NCBI GenBank assembly: GCA_045592785.1
Contig: JAZNVL010000060.1
Coordinates: 62,001 to 126,000, forward strand
Direction of reading: 5' to 3'
Source: RGIG8244 sp045592785
Lineage (GTDB): Bacteria > Verrucomicrobiota > Lentisphaeria > Victivallales > UBA1829
Length of the DNA stretch: 64,000 nucleotides
Shown: in pieces, positions 9,606-18,582 of the stretch
Layout of the letters: the number at the start of each line of letters is the position of its first letter
Position numbering within the stretch: the first letter of the stretch is position 1
Program-made: the position numbers and the translations under genes
The notes under the pieces: generated by a model
What the model was told of the DNA's origin: nothing
The model's input: only the letters and a program-made list of their open reading frames with translations
Database searches by the model: none

Positions 9606-10508
9606 ATGACTCTGCTTGCTTTTGTATTTATCTTTTTTTCCATTTTTCTGCACGCCGCCTGGAACCTGATGTCGAAAGGCGTCAAGCCCTCCATGGCATT
9701 TTATGCTATCATGGGGCTGATCGCCGCGCTCGTCTGGCTCCCGTTTTTCTTCCTCAGTGATTGGCGTCTGGCGGATATGCCCTGGCAATTTTTTGCGTTC
9801 CTGGGATTAAGTGTCTTCGGCGAGTTCATTTATATGCTGGGGCTCGCAAAAGCATATCGCATGGCGGATATCTCTTACGTTTACCCGGTTGTCCGTGCGC
9901 TGCCCGTTCTTATGGTGGCAACCGTGACGATCGTATTCAAGTTGGGGAAAACGCCCTCCGCTTTGGCTTTGACCGGGATGCTGGTCATCATGGTCGGCTG
10001 TCTCATCATGCCCATGCAGCACTTCCGGGATTTCGGACTGAAACGTTATTGGAACCGGACGATCCTGTTTATCCTTCTGGCAACGGTCGGGACCACATGT
10101 TATACCATTGCAGACAGTTCCGCGCTTTCCTGGCTCCGGAAAACAGTGGCGGATGCGGGCGCCATTGATACCTTCGCCTATCTTTTTCTGATCGAAGGCG
10201 GACTGTTCCTTACCGAGATCATTTATGTTGCATGCAGCAAAGTGGAACGCGCGCTCTTCTGCAAGATGTTCGGCAGAACGATCTATCCGGTCCTTGCCGG
10301 GTTCAGCGGAACGCTTGCCTATGCGCTGGTCCTTTTCGCCATGAAACATGTGGATAATGTCAGTTACATTCAGGCGTTCCGGCAAATGAGTCTGCCGGTT
10401 GGCTTTTTTGCCGGGGTACTCTTCCTCAAGGAACGCGCTTCCCGCCCGAAACTTGCCGGACTGGTGCTGATCGTTGCCGGACTGGTCATGGTGGCACTTT
10501 TCAGTTGA
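9606..10508 (+). CDS. EamA/DMT superfamily membrane transporter
   Basis: 300 aa with about ten hydrophobic helices in two similar halves, as in drug/metabolite transporters (EamA). The second half ends with FFAGVLFLKERASRPKLAGLVLIVAGLV, the typical final two helices with the conserved Glu-Arg between them. It lies in the inner membrane and likely exports or imports a small metabolite. It follows the AraC gene by 27 bp and is probably co-transcribed, so a sugar or sugar derivative tied to the neighbouring glycosidases is possible, but the sequence does not show the substrate. Confidence 0.88.
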   Translation: MTLLAFVFIFFSIFLHAAWNLMSKGVKPSMAFYAIMGLIAALVWLPFFFLSDWRLADMPWQFFAFLGLSVFGEFIYMLGLAKAYRMADISYVYPVVRALPVLMVATVTIVFKLGKTPSALALTGMLVIMVGCLIMPMQHFRDFGLKRYWNRTILFILLATVGTTCYTIADSSALSWLRKTVADAGAIDTFAYLFLIEGGLFLTEIIYVACSKVERALFCKMFGRTIYPVLAGFSGTLAYALVLFAMKHVDNVSYIQAFRQMSLPVGFFAGVLFLKERASRPKLAGLVLIVAGLVMVALFS

Positions 10509-10512
10509 GACA

Positions 10513-10549
10513 AAAAAGCGGCTGCCGCAGATATTGTGCAGCAACCGCA
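10513..10549 (-). terminator. Rho-independent terminator of the GH39-like gene
   Basis: Arms 10519-10528 and 10540-10549 form a 10-bp stem (two G-U pairs on the minus transcript), followed on the minus strand by six T residues (complement of 10513-10518). It lies 27 bp after the stop of the leftward glycosidase. Confidence 0.8.
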
Positions 10550-10575
10550 ATGCTTTTGTTTCAAAACGGATTGAT

Positions 10576-12057
10576 TCAGCAGAAATCACCGAATGTCAGA
10601 AGCAGCGGGTAATCCCGGATCGGCAGGAACTTGAACGCCATGAAATTATCCACCCGTTCAATGATGCCGTCTTCCAGTTCATACAAACGACCGGCATGGA
10701 ATTGATATTTCTTGCGGTTTTCGTCTTCTTCCTTGATGATGTCCGGGATCTCATAGATCGAACCGTCATAAAGGTCGATCAGTCGGCAGGGAGAGGGCAG
10801 ATTCGCCCCCTGGAAGGAACAGGTCCCTTCGTAATCCGTGGTCATCAATTCAGTGGGACGCCAGTATGCCATAGCCATAGCCCCGTTGGGTCTGCGGAAA
10901 CATACGCGGTTGATCTCGTGAGCATGTTCCTCCAGACGCATCATACCGGGTGACATCTCAGAATGCGGATAATGGACCAGCGGAATGTCTTCCACCGTGA
11001 ATTCTTCCCGGAATACAGAAGCGATCACCTGCAGGGTACGGTACGCCGGTTTCTTTCTGAATACGCCGGTGGCTCTTCCATTTTCATCGAATTCCGCGCC
11101 CAGCACACCGAAATAGGCGTAATCCTTATAGGAGTTCGGGTTGTCATTGGAGCCGCCCAGCGCTTCCGCCATATCCAGACTGGAGAAGTAGGAGGCAAAT
11201 TTCACGTCTTCGCTGAAGTTCGCCATGAAATGACGTGCCATATACTTCGCCTGTTTCCGTTCGGTCCAGGCTGCTCCGTGCAGTGCGCCGGAAACACAAC
11301 GTCTTGTCTGCGCACCGGTTTCCCCCTGGATCAACTCCATATCCGGGTTGCTCTGCTTCATGAAATAACGCAATCCCTTCAGGAAGTCATGATGACTCAT
11401 TTCGTTCAGGTTGTAGTTGTGATAGGTGTACGCATCCATGTACTTGCCAGCACCCGTATTGAAGACTTCAGACGTCCAATGGTATCCGGGACAGCACTGG
11501 CTGCCGCCGATGACTTTTGCTTCCGGATCCGCTTCTTTCACAGCCTTCGATGTTGCGATCACAAACTCGCCGTATTCTTTGCCATTGGGACCATGCTTCC
11601 AGCACCAGGAACCATCCGGTTCGTTCCAGACTTCATAATATTCGATCCTGCCGTGATAATGTTTCACCACAGCCTTCACATAATTCGCCCAGGCAGTCCG
11701 TTCCTCTTCCGTGAAGATCGGCGCACAGCCCACTGAACCGAATACCTTTTTCGCACGTTCCGAGTACAGCGGATTCCCGTAACAGAGACACAGCCAGGGC
11801 TGCAAACCGCGCCGCAACAGATTGTCTACGATCTTATCCAGCCACTCAAAAGAGTATACTCCGGGCTGTTGTTCCGTACGCTGCCAGCCGGATTGAAGAC
11901 GGACCCATTTGACACCCAGTTCCGCCACCGGATCGTACGCGTTTTCCGGGTCGAATACATCCCGATCCAGCTTTTCAAATCCGATCCCGACTCTCGATGT
12001 CTTGATGTCCTTTGAAGCATAAGCTTTTACATTACCGATTTTTTTCAAACGATCCAT
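10576..12057 (-). CDS. GH39-like clan GH-A glycoside hydrolase
   Basis: 493 aa from ATG 12057, chosen because GGAGA lies 6 nt upstream; the open frame extends further 5' but has no such site. No signal peptide, so a cytoplasmic enzyme. The barrel holds both clan GH-A catalytic glutamates: the acid/base in YEVWNEPDG and the likely nucleophile in MELIQGETGAQ. The opening KWVRLQSGWQRTEQQPGVYSFEWLD is typical of GH39 and related GH5-like enzymes. Members act as beta-xylosidases, alpha-L-iduronidases or similar. Divergent from an AraC-family gene 123 bp away that probably regulates it, and followed by its own terminator, so likely a single-gene transcript. Confidence 0.85.
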   Translation of the reverse strand: MDRLKKIGNVKAYASKDIKTSRVGIGFEKLDRDVFDPENAYDPVAELGVKWVRLQSGWQRTEQQPGVYSFEWLDKIVDNLLRRGLQPWLCLCYGNPLYSERAKKVFGSVGCAPIFTEEERTAWANYVKAVVKHYHGRIEYYEVWNEPDGSWCWKHGPNGKEYGEFVIATSKAVKEADPEAKVIGGSQCCPGYHWTSEVFNTGAGKYMDAYTYHNYNLNEMSHHDFLKGLRYFMKQSNPDMELIQGETGAQTRRCVSGALHGAAWTERKQAKYMARHFMANFSEDVKFASYFSSLDMAEALGGSNDNPNSYKDYAYFGVLGAEFDENGRATGVFRKKPAYRTLQVIASVFREEFTVEDIPLVHYPHSEMSPGMMRLEEHAHEINRVCFRRPNGAMAMAYWRPTELMTTDYEGTCSFQGANLPSPCRLIDLYDGSIYEIPDIIKEEDENRKKYQFHAGRLYELEDGIIERVDNFMAFKFLPIRDYPLLLTFGDFC

Positions 12058-12180
12058 GAGAGATCTCCTTTCATTGGTTGATGAATTTCTCTCAATATAA
12101 CGCAGAAAAAATAGAAAAAAAGAGAATTTCTGCCATAAATAGTTTGAATTTCTGCCAATGACATGTAAAGTATCCTTATT

Positions 12181-13038
12181 ATGCATTCTTTTATCGACTT
12201 TACAAAATTGAAACGGGGCGTTGATTTCCCGTATCCTGTCATTCAGGCAGGATGGATGTCCCTGTTCGCCGGGGAGAATACCGGACTTGACAGTTTCCGG
12301 ACACTGGAGGTATGTATCCGTCTGGGGGGCGAACACAAATATTCGGAAGACCGGATCGACGGCAAAACGTATTACACTGCGTTCCCTCATGTGATTTATA
12401 AATGGCCTGGGATGAAACTTGTCACCACCCCGTTCAAATGCCGTGAGAGCATATATTTCACATACTCACTCCCGGTGTCGGAACAGTTGAAAAACAATCG
12501 TTTTCTCCCCGGCAATATCATTTTTCAGCCCTTCGAAATGAATGGTGAGATCGAAGCAAAGATCCTGGATTTGCGGAAACTGCTGACCCGCAGTCAGGAT
12601 TTCTCCATTGCGGATCGGGTCGATCTCTGTTGCTGCGGGATCCTGGAGGAACTGAATTTTCTCCGTTCACTGCAGCCGGATGTACTGCATCCTGCGGTGC
12701 AAATGAATAAGATCGCCTCGTTCATTGAAGCCAATCTGTGCAGACCGTTATCCATCCGCGAAATCGCAAAACAGTTCGCACTTTCCGAACGGACACTGTA
12801 CCGTTACTGGCAGACCGCGTATCCGGCTTCCCCCGGAGAGTATTTGCGCAAGTGCCGTCTTGCCAGAGCAAAGGAACTGCTGGAACGATCATCCTTCCCG
12901 ATCCGGGATATCGCCAAGATGTTCTGTTTTTGTGATGACAACAGCTTTTCCTCTGCATTCAGGCAGGAATTCGGGATGACGCCGCGCCAATACAGAAAAA
13001 ATTGTAAAGATTTGAATCGTGAAATCCGAAAAAAATAA
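12181..13038 (+). CDS. AraC family transcriptional regulator (divergent from GH39-like gene)
   Basis: 285 aa. N-terminal ligand domain about 1-160, then a C-terminal AraC DNA-binding domain with two HTH motifs: LSIREIAKQFALSERTLYRY and IRDIAKMFCFCDDNSFSSAF, ending FGMTPRQYRKN. It has an unusual Cys run (LCCCGIL near residue 150) and FCFC in the second HTH. The 123-bp divergent gap with the GH39-like gene is the likely operator region. The product probably activates that glycosidase in response to its sugar. Confidence 0.92.
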   Translation: MHSFIDFTKLKRGVDFPYPVIQAGWMSLFAGENTGLDSFRTLEVCIRLGGEHKYSEDRIDGKTYYTAFPHVIYKWPGMKLVTTPFKCRESIYFTYSLPVSEQLKNNRFLPGNIIFQPFEMNGEIEAKILDLRKLLTRSQDFSIADRVDLCCCGILEELNFLRSLQPDVLHPAVQMNKIASFIEANLCRPLSIREIAKQFALSERTLYRYWQTAYPASPGEYLRKCRLARAKELLERSSFPIRDIAKMFCFCDDNSFSSAFRQEFGMTPRQYRKNCKDLNREIRKK

Positions 13039-13047
13039 AAAAAAGGT

Positions 13048-13075
13048 TTGCTTTTTGTTTGTCCAAGTATATATT
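13048..13075 (+). promoter_or_regulatory. Possible promoter for the histidine kinase gene
   Basis: TTGCTT at 13048-13053, 16 bp, then TATATT at 13070-13075. The -35 is a partial match. Transcription would begin about 50 nt before the kinase start. Confidence 0.4.
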
Positions 13076-13134
13076 ACATGCACAGACAGTGTCCGGTGAT
13101 GTTGCCGGTTTTTTCGGATTGACAGGAGATCGTA

Positions 13135-15117
13135 ATGGGTGTTGTGTATGCTTGTTGTGCCGCCGTACTCGGTATGACATTTGTATTTGTTACCCTGCTG
13201 CTGCTCCATGGTCTGCGCAAGGTGATCGGGTTCACCGGGTTCTATTTCGCACTCGGTCTGCTGTTCGCAGTCATGCAGTTCGCAGGTGTGGCGGATATGT
13301 GTATCTACACCTCATTTCCGGGACTCAATTTCGACCTCGCCAATACGGTCCTTCTGCTCCCGTTCCTTACCGCGCTTATTGTGGTCTACATTGCAGACGG
13401 AACTCTGGAGGCGCAACGACTCATCATCGCGCTGCTTGCCGGATTGGGGATCTACGCCTATCTCGTGAGTATGACGTTTGCACAGGGATCCTGGTCTGCC
13501 GGAACGGAAGCCTTCTTTTCCTCCGCTTCCTATATCACACAGATGTTCCAGCGGAGTATCCGCAGCATGTCCGCCAATGTGGTCAGTTTCGCCATAGACC
13601 TTTTCCTGATCCCCATTATCTATCAACGACTCCGGAACTACGGATGCCGTCTGTTCTTCTGCGTGACCGGGGCGTTGTTCGTGGGGCAGGCGTTGGATAT
13701 TTTTCTGTATTCCGCAACGGTATTCTGGGGACAGCAGGACTGGTGGCGTGAGATCTCATCCAGTTATCTTTCCCGTGCCGGATCCATTCTTCTGCTCTCC
13801 TGGATCACTTCGATTTATCTTTCCCGGATCCATCTGGAACAACCGGGGGCAGGGCGGCGTTCCCTGGATATTATCATTGCATTCTTCGGCGCATCGGGCA
13901 AAGCGGAACGACTGGAACGCGACCTGCGTGAGTCGGAAGAACGGTACAGTCTTCTTTTCCGCAGTGCCGCGGATCTGATCGTCACCGCAGACCGTTCCGG
14001 CAGGATCATTGACGCGAACCCGGCGGCATTGCGTATTATGGGGATCGAACGCGCCGATTTGAAAAATACCATGCTCGCGGACGTGATCGATATTCAGCCT
14101 GTGCTCTGGGAACAGATCACAGACGAAGATGCAAGCAGTAACGGTCCGCTCCTTTGCAATACCATCATGCTGAAAACCGAACGGGAAACCGAACTGACGT
14201 TGAACGCAGTCAATATCGGTGACACACCGATGATCACGATCTTCGGACGCGACATCACGGAACGACGCAAACTCGACCGGGAACGGCAGGAGTGGCAGGA
14301 ACAGACGTTCCACTGGCAGCGATTGGAATCCATCGGCAGACTCGCCGGAGGTATCGCCCATGACTTCAATAACTTCCTTCATGCCATGCAGGGACATCTG
14401 GATATTATCCGGTACATGCACCCAGTGGATGATCCGGATGTAAACCGGCATTTGGACGGAATCGATGCCATCAGCGAAAAAGCGGCTGTCCTGACCAAAC
14501 AGCTGTTGGGGTTCGCCCGGAAAGGCAATTATCATGAATCCGAGATCGTGGTCAAAGACTTCCTGCGGTCCGCTCTGGATATGTTCCTGCCGGCTTCCTC
14601 CGCCGTGCCGCTCCATGTGGATATGAAGATCCTGCACAGCGAAAAACAGAGTTATGTGATCAAGGGCGACCCCATTCAGCTGCAACAGGCTCTGATGAAC
14701 ATCCTTTTCAATGCCAGAGATGCCATGCAGAATGAACCGGAGGCAAACCGGAAACTCTTCGTCACGGTCTGCACTTCCGCTGATCTTGCGACGGAAGAGA
14801 TTCATCCCCCACATGAAGTGACCGACTGGCAGGAGAAAAATTATTGCGTGATCCGTGTCCGGGATACCGGATCTGGCATCCCGGATGATGTCAAAGTGCG
14901 TATCTTCGAACCTTTCTTTACCACAAAACCCATAGGGAAAGGGACCGGTATGGGACTTTCCATGGCGTTCGGGATCCTCCGTTCGCATCATGGCTGGATC
15001 CAGGCGGATAATGCCGCGGAAGGCGGTGCAGAATTTACCTTCTTTATCCCGTTCCTCACTGCCGGTGATGATGCGCAGCCCGATAACGAAAGCAATACCC
15101 GTCTTACAGGAGAATGA
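13135..15117 (+). CDS. Orphan membrane histidine kinase (7TM-PAS-HisKA-HATPase)
   Basis: 660 aa, start ATG 13135 with AGGAG just upstream. Residues about 3-230 contain seven hydrophobic helices. A PAS domain follows (about 260-375: RSAADLIVTADRSGRIIDANPAAL, then IFGRDITERRKL). The HisKA phosphoacceptor is in GGIAHDFNNFLHAMQGHL. The ATPase part has the N box (LMNILFNARDAM), the G1 box (DTGSGIPDD), the F box (FEPFFTTK) and the G2 box (GTGMGLSMAFGI). The H-box type AHDFNN resembles NtrB/PilS-like and hybrid kinases. No receiver domain or response regulator gene is adjacent, so its partner is unknown. It is probably co-transcribed with the small membrane protein gene 4 bp downstream. Confidence 0.92.
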   Translation: MGVVYACCAAVLGMTFVFVTLLLLHGLRKVIGFTGFYFALGLLFAVMQFAGVADMCIYTSFPGLNFDLANTVLLLPFLTALIVVYIADGTLEAQRLIIALLAGLGIYAYLVSMTFAQGSWSAGTEAFFSSASYITQMFQRSIRSMSANVVSFAIDLFLIPIIYQRLRNYGCRLFFCVTGALFVGQALDIFLYSATVFWGQQDWWREISSSYLSRAGSILLLSWITSIYLSRIHLEQPGAGRRSLDIIIAFFGASGKAERLERDLRESEERYSLLFRSAADLIVTADRSGRIIDANPAALRIMGIERADLKNTMLADVIDIQPVLWEQITDEDASSNGPLLCNTIMLKTERETELTLNAVNIGDTPMITIFGRDITERRKLDRERQEWQEQTFHWQRLESIGRLAGGIAHDFNNFLHAMQGHLDIIRYMHPVDDPDVNRHLDGIDAISEKAAVLTKQLLGFARKGNYHESEIVVKDFLRSALDMFLPASSAVPLHVDMKILHSEKQSYVIKGDPIQLQQALMNILFNARDAMQNEPEANRKLFVTVCTSADLATEEIHPPHEVTDWQEKNYCVIRVRDTGSGIPDDVKVRIFEPFFTTKPIGKGTGMGLSMAFGILRSHHGWIQADNAAEGGAEFTFFIPFLTAGDDAQPDNESNTRLTGE

Positions 15118-15121
15118 ACTT

Positions 15122-15625
15122 ATGAAAAAACAATTTGTTCAGCGTGCGATCCTGGTCGTACTGCTTCTTGCAACAGCAGGTGCAGTGTGGTTTTTCTTCT
15201 TTTACGAAAGCCCGGAAACACAAATCCGTAACGTGTTCGCGGAACTGGAAATGGCGGCAGAGAAAACGGGCAATAAACCGCTGTTGGATGATGTCGCCGA
15301 TATCCGGGCCATCGAACGCTTGTGCATGCCGGAGATCCAGGTCACGGGGGTTCCTCATGCGGATGGAACTTATCGGGCAAAAGAACTTGCCGCCCGTTAT
15401 GTGCAGGGACGCAAGTATCTGGTTTCCATGAGTCTCTCTTTGTATGATCTTCGGATCACTTTCCCCGCAAAAGATTTCTGTATGACCGGGTTTTCAGTCA
15501 ATGCCAGCGGGAAGACATCTTCACAAAAGACTTTCAACGAATCCTTTTCCGCCGTTGCGCAATTGGGGAAAAACGAGGAAGGGAAGTGGGTTTTTATCTC
15601 CATCAGCGGCAAAGAAGAGGAATAA
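15122..15625 (+). CDS. Small membrane-anchored protein of unknown function
   Basis: 167 aa from ATG 15122, chosen because AGGAG lies 9 nt upstream and inside the end of the kinase gene. A single N-terminal transmembrane helix (about 9-28, ILVVLLLATAGAVWFFFFY) would leave a periplasmic domain of about 135 residues with mixed alpha-beta character. It has no family assignment that can be made by eye; the size and mix recall nuclear-transport-factor-2-like folds. The 4-bp gap to the histidine kinase suggests coupled expression and perhaps a sensory or accessory role. Confidence 0.8.
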   Translation: MKKQFVQRAILVVLLLATAGAVWFFFFYESPETQIRNVFAELEMAAEKTGNKPLLDDVADIRAIERLCMPEIQVTGVPHADGTYRAKELAARYVQGRKYLVSMSLSLYDLRITFPAKDFCMTGFSVNASGKTSSQKTFNESFSAVAQLGKNEEGKWVFISISGKEEE

Positions 15626-15671
15626 TCCCGGAAAAAGCGGAATTTTTTTTCAAAAAATGATGAAAAAATAC

Positions 15672-15699
15672 TTGAAATTCCGCTATTCTGTGCTAAATT
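15672..15699 (+). promoter_or_regulatory. Promoter of rpsB-tsf
   Basis: TTGAAA at 15672-15677, 16-bp spacer, TAAATT at 15694-15699 preceded by TGC (extended -10). Transcription would begin near 15706, leaving a leader of about 138 nt. Confidence 0.65.
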
Positions 15700-15705
15700 A
15701 TCAAG

Positions 15706-15843
15706 ATACGTCGGAATTCTGCGGATAACAAACCAACCCCGCAGGGTTACGGAACAATTAAACAATGAGGATATCTTGCCGCACAGGGTAACGGTTAAAA
15801 CCCCGCGGTTGAAAGGTGTCGGAACACAGAAAGGCGATTGGTT
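15706..15843 (+). promoter_or_regulatory. rpsB 5' leader, possibly structured
   Basis: About 138 nt lie between the predicted transcription start and the rpsB start codon. It can form a CTGCGG...CCGCAG hairpin near its 5' end, and has two related segments around CCCCGCAGGGTTACGG and AGGGTAACGGTTAAAACCCCGCGG that could pair with one another. Ribosomal protein S2 is known to repress its own mRNA in other bacteria, so an autoregulatory leader is plausible but not shown. Confidence 0.4.
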
Positions 15844-16818
15844 ATGCCGATCACAGTCAAAGACTTGTTGGAAGCCGGATGTCATTTTGGACATCAGACG
15901 AAACGTTGGAACCCGAAGATGAAAGAATTCGTCTACGGAGCCAAAAATGGAATCTCTATTATCGACCTGACGAAGACCATTCATCAGATCGGCGATGCCT
16001 GCAATTTCCTGCAGCGCGAAGTCATGAACGGGTCCAAAGTCCTGTTCGTGGGTACCAAACGCCAGGCCCAGCAGATCGTGAAAGATACTGCTGAAACCAC
16101 CGGCATGTACTATATGGCGGAACGTTGGATGGGTGGTACGCTCACCAATAACGAAACGATCCGCAAATCCATCAAGAAAATGCGCGAATATGATGCAGTT
16201 CTCGCCAATCCGGAAGCCTCCGGACTCAAGAAAAAAGAACTCGCTCTCATGGAACGCGATGTGAAGAAACTTCACCGCGACCTGGATGGTATCGCTGATA
16301 TGAAGAACCTTCCCGGTGTTGTCGTTATTATCGACATCTGTCACGATGATATCGCGGTCCGCGAAGCTCGCAAACTCAATATCCCCGTCGTCGCGATCGT
16401 CGACACCAACGGAAATCCCGAACTGGCTGACTTCCCCGTCGCCGCCAACGATGACGCAGTCAAGTCCATCAAAGTGATCTTCGATACTTTCACCGAAGCC
16501 ATCAAAGATGCTTCTGAAATCTACAACGTGAAAGCTGCCGAAGAACGCGCCAGAGAAGAAGAAGAAAAGGCAAAAGCAAAAGCCGAAGGCGGCGATAAGG
16601 CAAAACGTCCTGCCGCCAAAGGTGAACGCTCTTTCACGAAACGCGCTCCCCGCCGCACCATCCGCAAGGATGCTGATGGCGAAGCAGTGGAAAAGACTGC
16701 CGGTAATGAAGAAGCCGCAGCCGAAGGCGAAGCAGTGAAAAAGCCTGCCCGTAAACGCGTTGCAAAAGAAGTGAAAACACTTTCTGAAATCAAGAAATCT
16801 GACGTCGCTGTTGAATAA
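15844..16818 (+). CDS. rpsB: 30S ribosomal protein S2
   Basis: 324 aa. The first 240 residues are a full S2 protein: EAGCHFGHQTKRWNPKM at the start, FVGTKRQAQ, RWMGGTLTN, and PVVAIVDTNGNPE near 185. S2 binds 16S rRNA and S1 on the small subunit. A charged Lys/Ala/Glu-rich tail of about 80 residues follows (about 240-324); it is absent in E. coli S2 (241 aa) but tails occur in several phyla. The ATG at 15844 was chosen over the in-frame TTG at 15838 because AAAGG is then 9-10 nt upstream. It is followed by tsf after 29 bp, the standard order. Confidence 0.97.
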   Translation: MPITVKDLLEAGCHFGHQTKRWNPKMKEFVYGAKNGISIIDLTKTIHQIGDACNFLQREVMNGSKVLFVGTKRQAQQIVKDTAETTGMYYMAERWMGGTLTNNETIRKSIKKMREYDAVLANPEASGLKKKELALMERDVKKLHRDLDGIADMKNLPGVVVIIDICHDDIAVREARKLNIPVVAIVDTNGNPELADFPVAANDDAVKSIKVIFDTFTEAIKDASEIYNVKAAEERAREEEEKAKAKAEGGDKAKRPAAKGERSFTKRAPRRTIRKDADGEAVEKTAGNEEAAAEGEAVKKPARKRVAKEVKTLSEIKKSDVAVE

Positions 16819-16847
16819 GCGATCCACTATTACACAGGAGAAATAAA

Positions 16848-17651
16848 ATGGCTGTAGTTATTACCGCTCAGATGGTGAAAGAACTCCGCGATAAAACCGA
16901 TGCCGGTATGGGCGATTGCAAGAAAGCTCTCGTGCAGACCGAAGGCGATATGCAGGCTGCTGTGGAATACCTCCGCAAAGCCGGTATTGCAAAATCTGAA
17001 AACCGTCAGGACCGCGCTACCAAAGAAGGTATGGTCTGTATCGCATGTGATGGCAAGAAAGCTGTCATGGTGGAAATCCTCTGCGAAACCGACTTCGTCG
17101 CGAAAAACGAAAAGTTCATCGAATTCGCAGAAGGTGCTGCACAGCGTATCCTCGCTTCCACCACCGGTGAAGGCGATGTGACCGCACAGGCGCAGGAACA
17201 GGAAGCCGATGAACTCGGCGCTCTCTTTGCCAAGTTCGGTGAAAAAATGGTTCTCAACCGTGCATTCCGCATGGAATCTGAAAACACCATCGCTCCCTAC
17301 GTTTACAATGGCAAGATCGGTCTTCTGACTGAAATCGCCGGTGAATTCGATGAAACGCTCCAGAAACAGATCTGCATGCACATCGTCGCTTACAAGCCCA
17401 TGTATGTCCGTGCTTCTGAAGTTCCTGCCGCTGCCATCGAAAAAGAAAAAGAAATCGGTGCTGCTCAGCTCGCAGAACAGAAGAAACCTGCCGCGATCAT
17501 CGAAAAGATCCTCGCCGGCAAGATCAGCAAATGGTACAGCGAAATCTGTCTCGTCGATCAGCCCTGGATGTTCGATGACAAGTCCACCCTTGGTAAGCTC
17601 TATCCGAAGGCGAACGTTGTCCGTTTCGTCCGTTGGGTCTGCGGCGAATAA
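16848..17651 (+). CDS. tsf: Translation elongation factor Ts
   Basis: 267 aa. The N-terminal UBA-like module has VKELRDKTDAGMGDCKKAL, followed by the conserved CETDFVAKNEKF, the core of the nucleotide-exchange domain for EF-Tu. The C-terminal dimerisation part ends with VRFVRWVCGE. RBS AGGAGA is 7 nt before ATG. Operon with rpsB and closed by a strong terminator. Length is typical of short EF-Ts forms. Confidence 0.97.
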   Translation: MAVVITAQMVKELRDKTDAGMGDCKKALVQTEGDMQAAVEYLRKAGIAKSENRQDRATKEGMVCIACDGKKAVMVEILCETDFVAKNEKFIEFAEGAAQRILASTTGEGDVTAQAQEQEADELGALFAKFGEKMVLNRAFRMESENTIAPYVYNGKIGLLTEIAGEFDETLQKQICMHIVAYKPMYVRASEVPAAAIEKEKEIGAAQLAEQKKPAAIIEKILAGKISKWYSEICLVDQPWMFDDKSTLGKLYPKANVVRFVRWVCGE

Positions 17652-17674
17652 TCCGCAAGGATACCGTAAAGCTC

Positions 17675-17710
17675 AAACCGCCGGAATACGTTCCGGCGGT
17701 TTTTCTTTTT
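17675..17710 (+). terminator. Rho-independent terminator of rpsB-tsf
   Basis: A perfect 12-bp stem (17675-17686 with 17691-17702) capped by a TACG tetraloop and followed by a T-rich tract to 17710. It lies 24 bp after the tsf stop. Confidence 0.95.
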
Positions 17711-17753
17711 AAAACAAAACAGCCGGAACAGGAAAGTTTCATGTTCCGGCTGT
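17710..17753 (-). terminator. Rho-independent terminator of thyX
   Basis: A perfect 12-bp stem (17719-17730 with 17742-17753) with an 11-nt loop. On the minus strand it is followed by TTTTGTTTT. It stands back to back with the tsf terminator in the convergent gap. Confidence 0.9.
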
Positions 17754-17774
17754 GATTTTTATTTGACGGGGATC

Positions 17775-18476
17775 TTACCAGGGCTGTCCTTTTGCTTCGA
17801 AATAGGATGCCACGTTGGGGATCACAGGCTTGATCAGCTGTTTGATCGCCTTGGCATATTCCTGGATTTCCCACTGTGCGTGTTCGCTGTCACGCAGGGA
17901 GAGGAAGTGGAGCAGATTGTGCAGGTCAACCGTCGCCCAGAAAGTGACCATCATATTCTGGGGCAGCACACCGCGTGCCTGTTCACGGCACACACCGTTT
18001 TCCAGAAGTTTTTCATAAAGAGCAAGGGATTCCCGGTTGTGTTTGTCGATCATGGAACGATATGTTTCGTCCTGGAAATCGGGATTGTCGAAAGATGCCT
18101 GCCGATTGTTTTCCGCCTGCATACGCAGATGGGGCGGGGTATAGAATTCGATATCGATTTCCGTATAACGGCGGGAGATCTCGTTGTAGGACCAAGTACG
18201 GTGACGGTGCCACTGTCCGCGGATGAACAGAGGACAATGCACGCTGAAAGTGAACACGATATGTTCCATAGGACTTGTATGACGGTTGTCAAGGAGATAA
18301 TGCAGGAGTTTGACGTCACGTTCATCCATATCGGTTTTGATTTTGCCGAAAGAAACGCGGGCGGCGTTGACAATGGTCGCCTCTGTCCCCAGAGTGTCGA
18401 TCAAGCCGACCCAACCTTGTCCGCCGAGTACGGAAACATGATTTTCCGGCGGAACATTGATGTGCTGCTGTGCCAT
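17775..18476 (-). CDS. thyX: Flavin-dependent thymidylate synthase ThyX
   Basis: 233 aa. Carries the ThyX signature RHRTWSYNEISRRY (near residues 95-108), which binds FAD and dUMP, and the substrate motif NARxSFGK (NAARVSFGK). It converts dUMP to dTMP with methylenetetrahydrofolate and NAD(P)H, and replaces ThyA in many anaerobes. No dihydrofolate reductase gene is nearby, as expected for ThyX users. Single-gene unit with its own terminator. Confidence 0.96.
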   Translation of the reverse strand: MAQQHINVPPENHVSVLGGQGWVGLIDTLGTEATIVNAARVSFGKIKTDMDERDVKLLHYLLDNRHTSPMEHIVFTFSVHCPLFIRGQWHRHRTWSYNEISRRYTEIDIEFYTPPHLRMQAENNRQASFDNPDFQDETYRSMIDKHNRESLALYEKLLENGVCREQARGVLPQNMMVTFWATVDLHNLLHFLSLRDSEHAQWEIQEYAKAIKQLIKPVIPNVASYFEAKGQPW

Positions 18477-18582
18477 AATTGAGAATCCTTTTGTTAATGT
18501 AATGATTTTCCGATAAGATAACCGCTGAAATGCGGAAAGTCAAGCCCGTCTTGAAGAAAAATTAAAAAATAAATACGTCATT

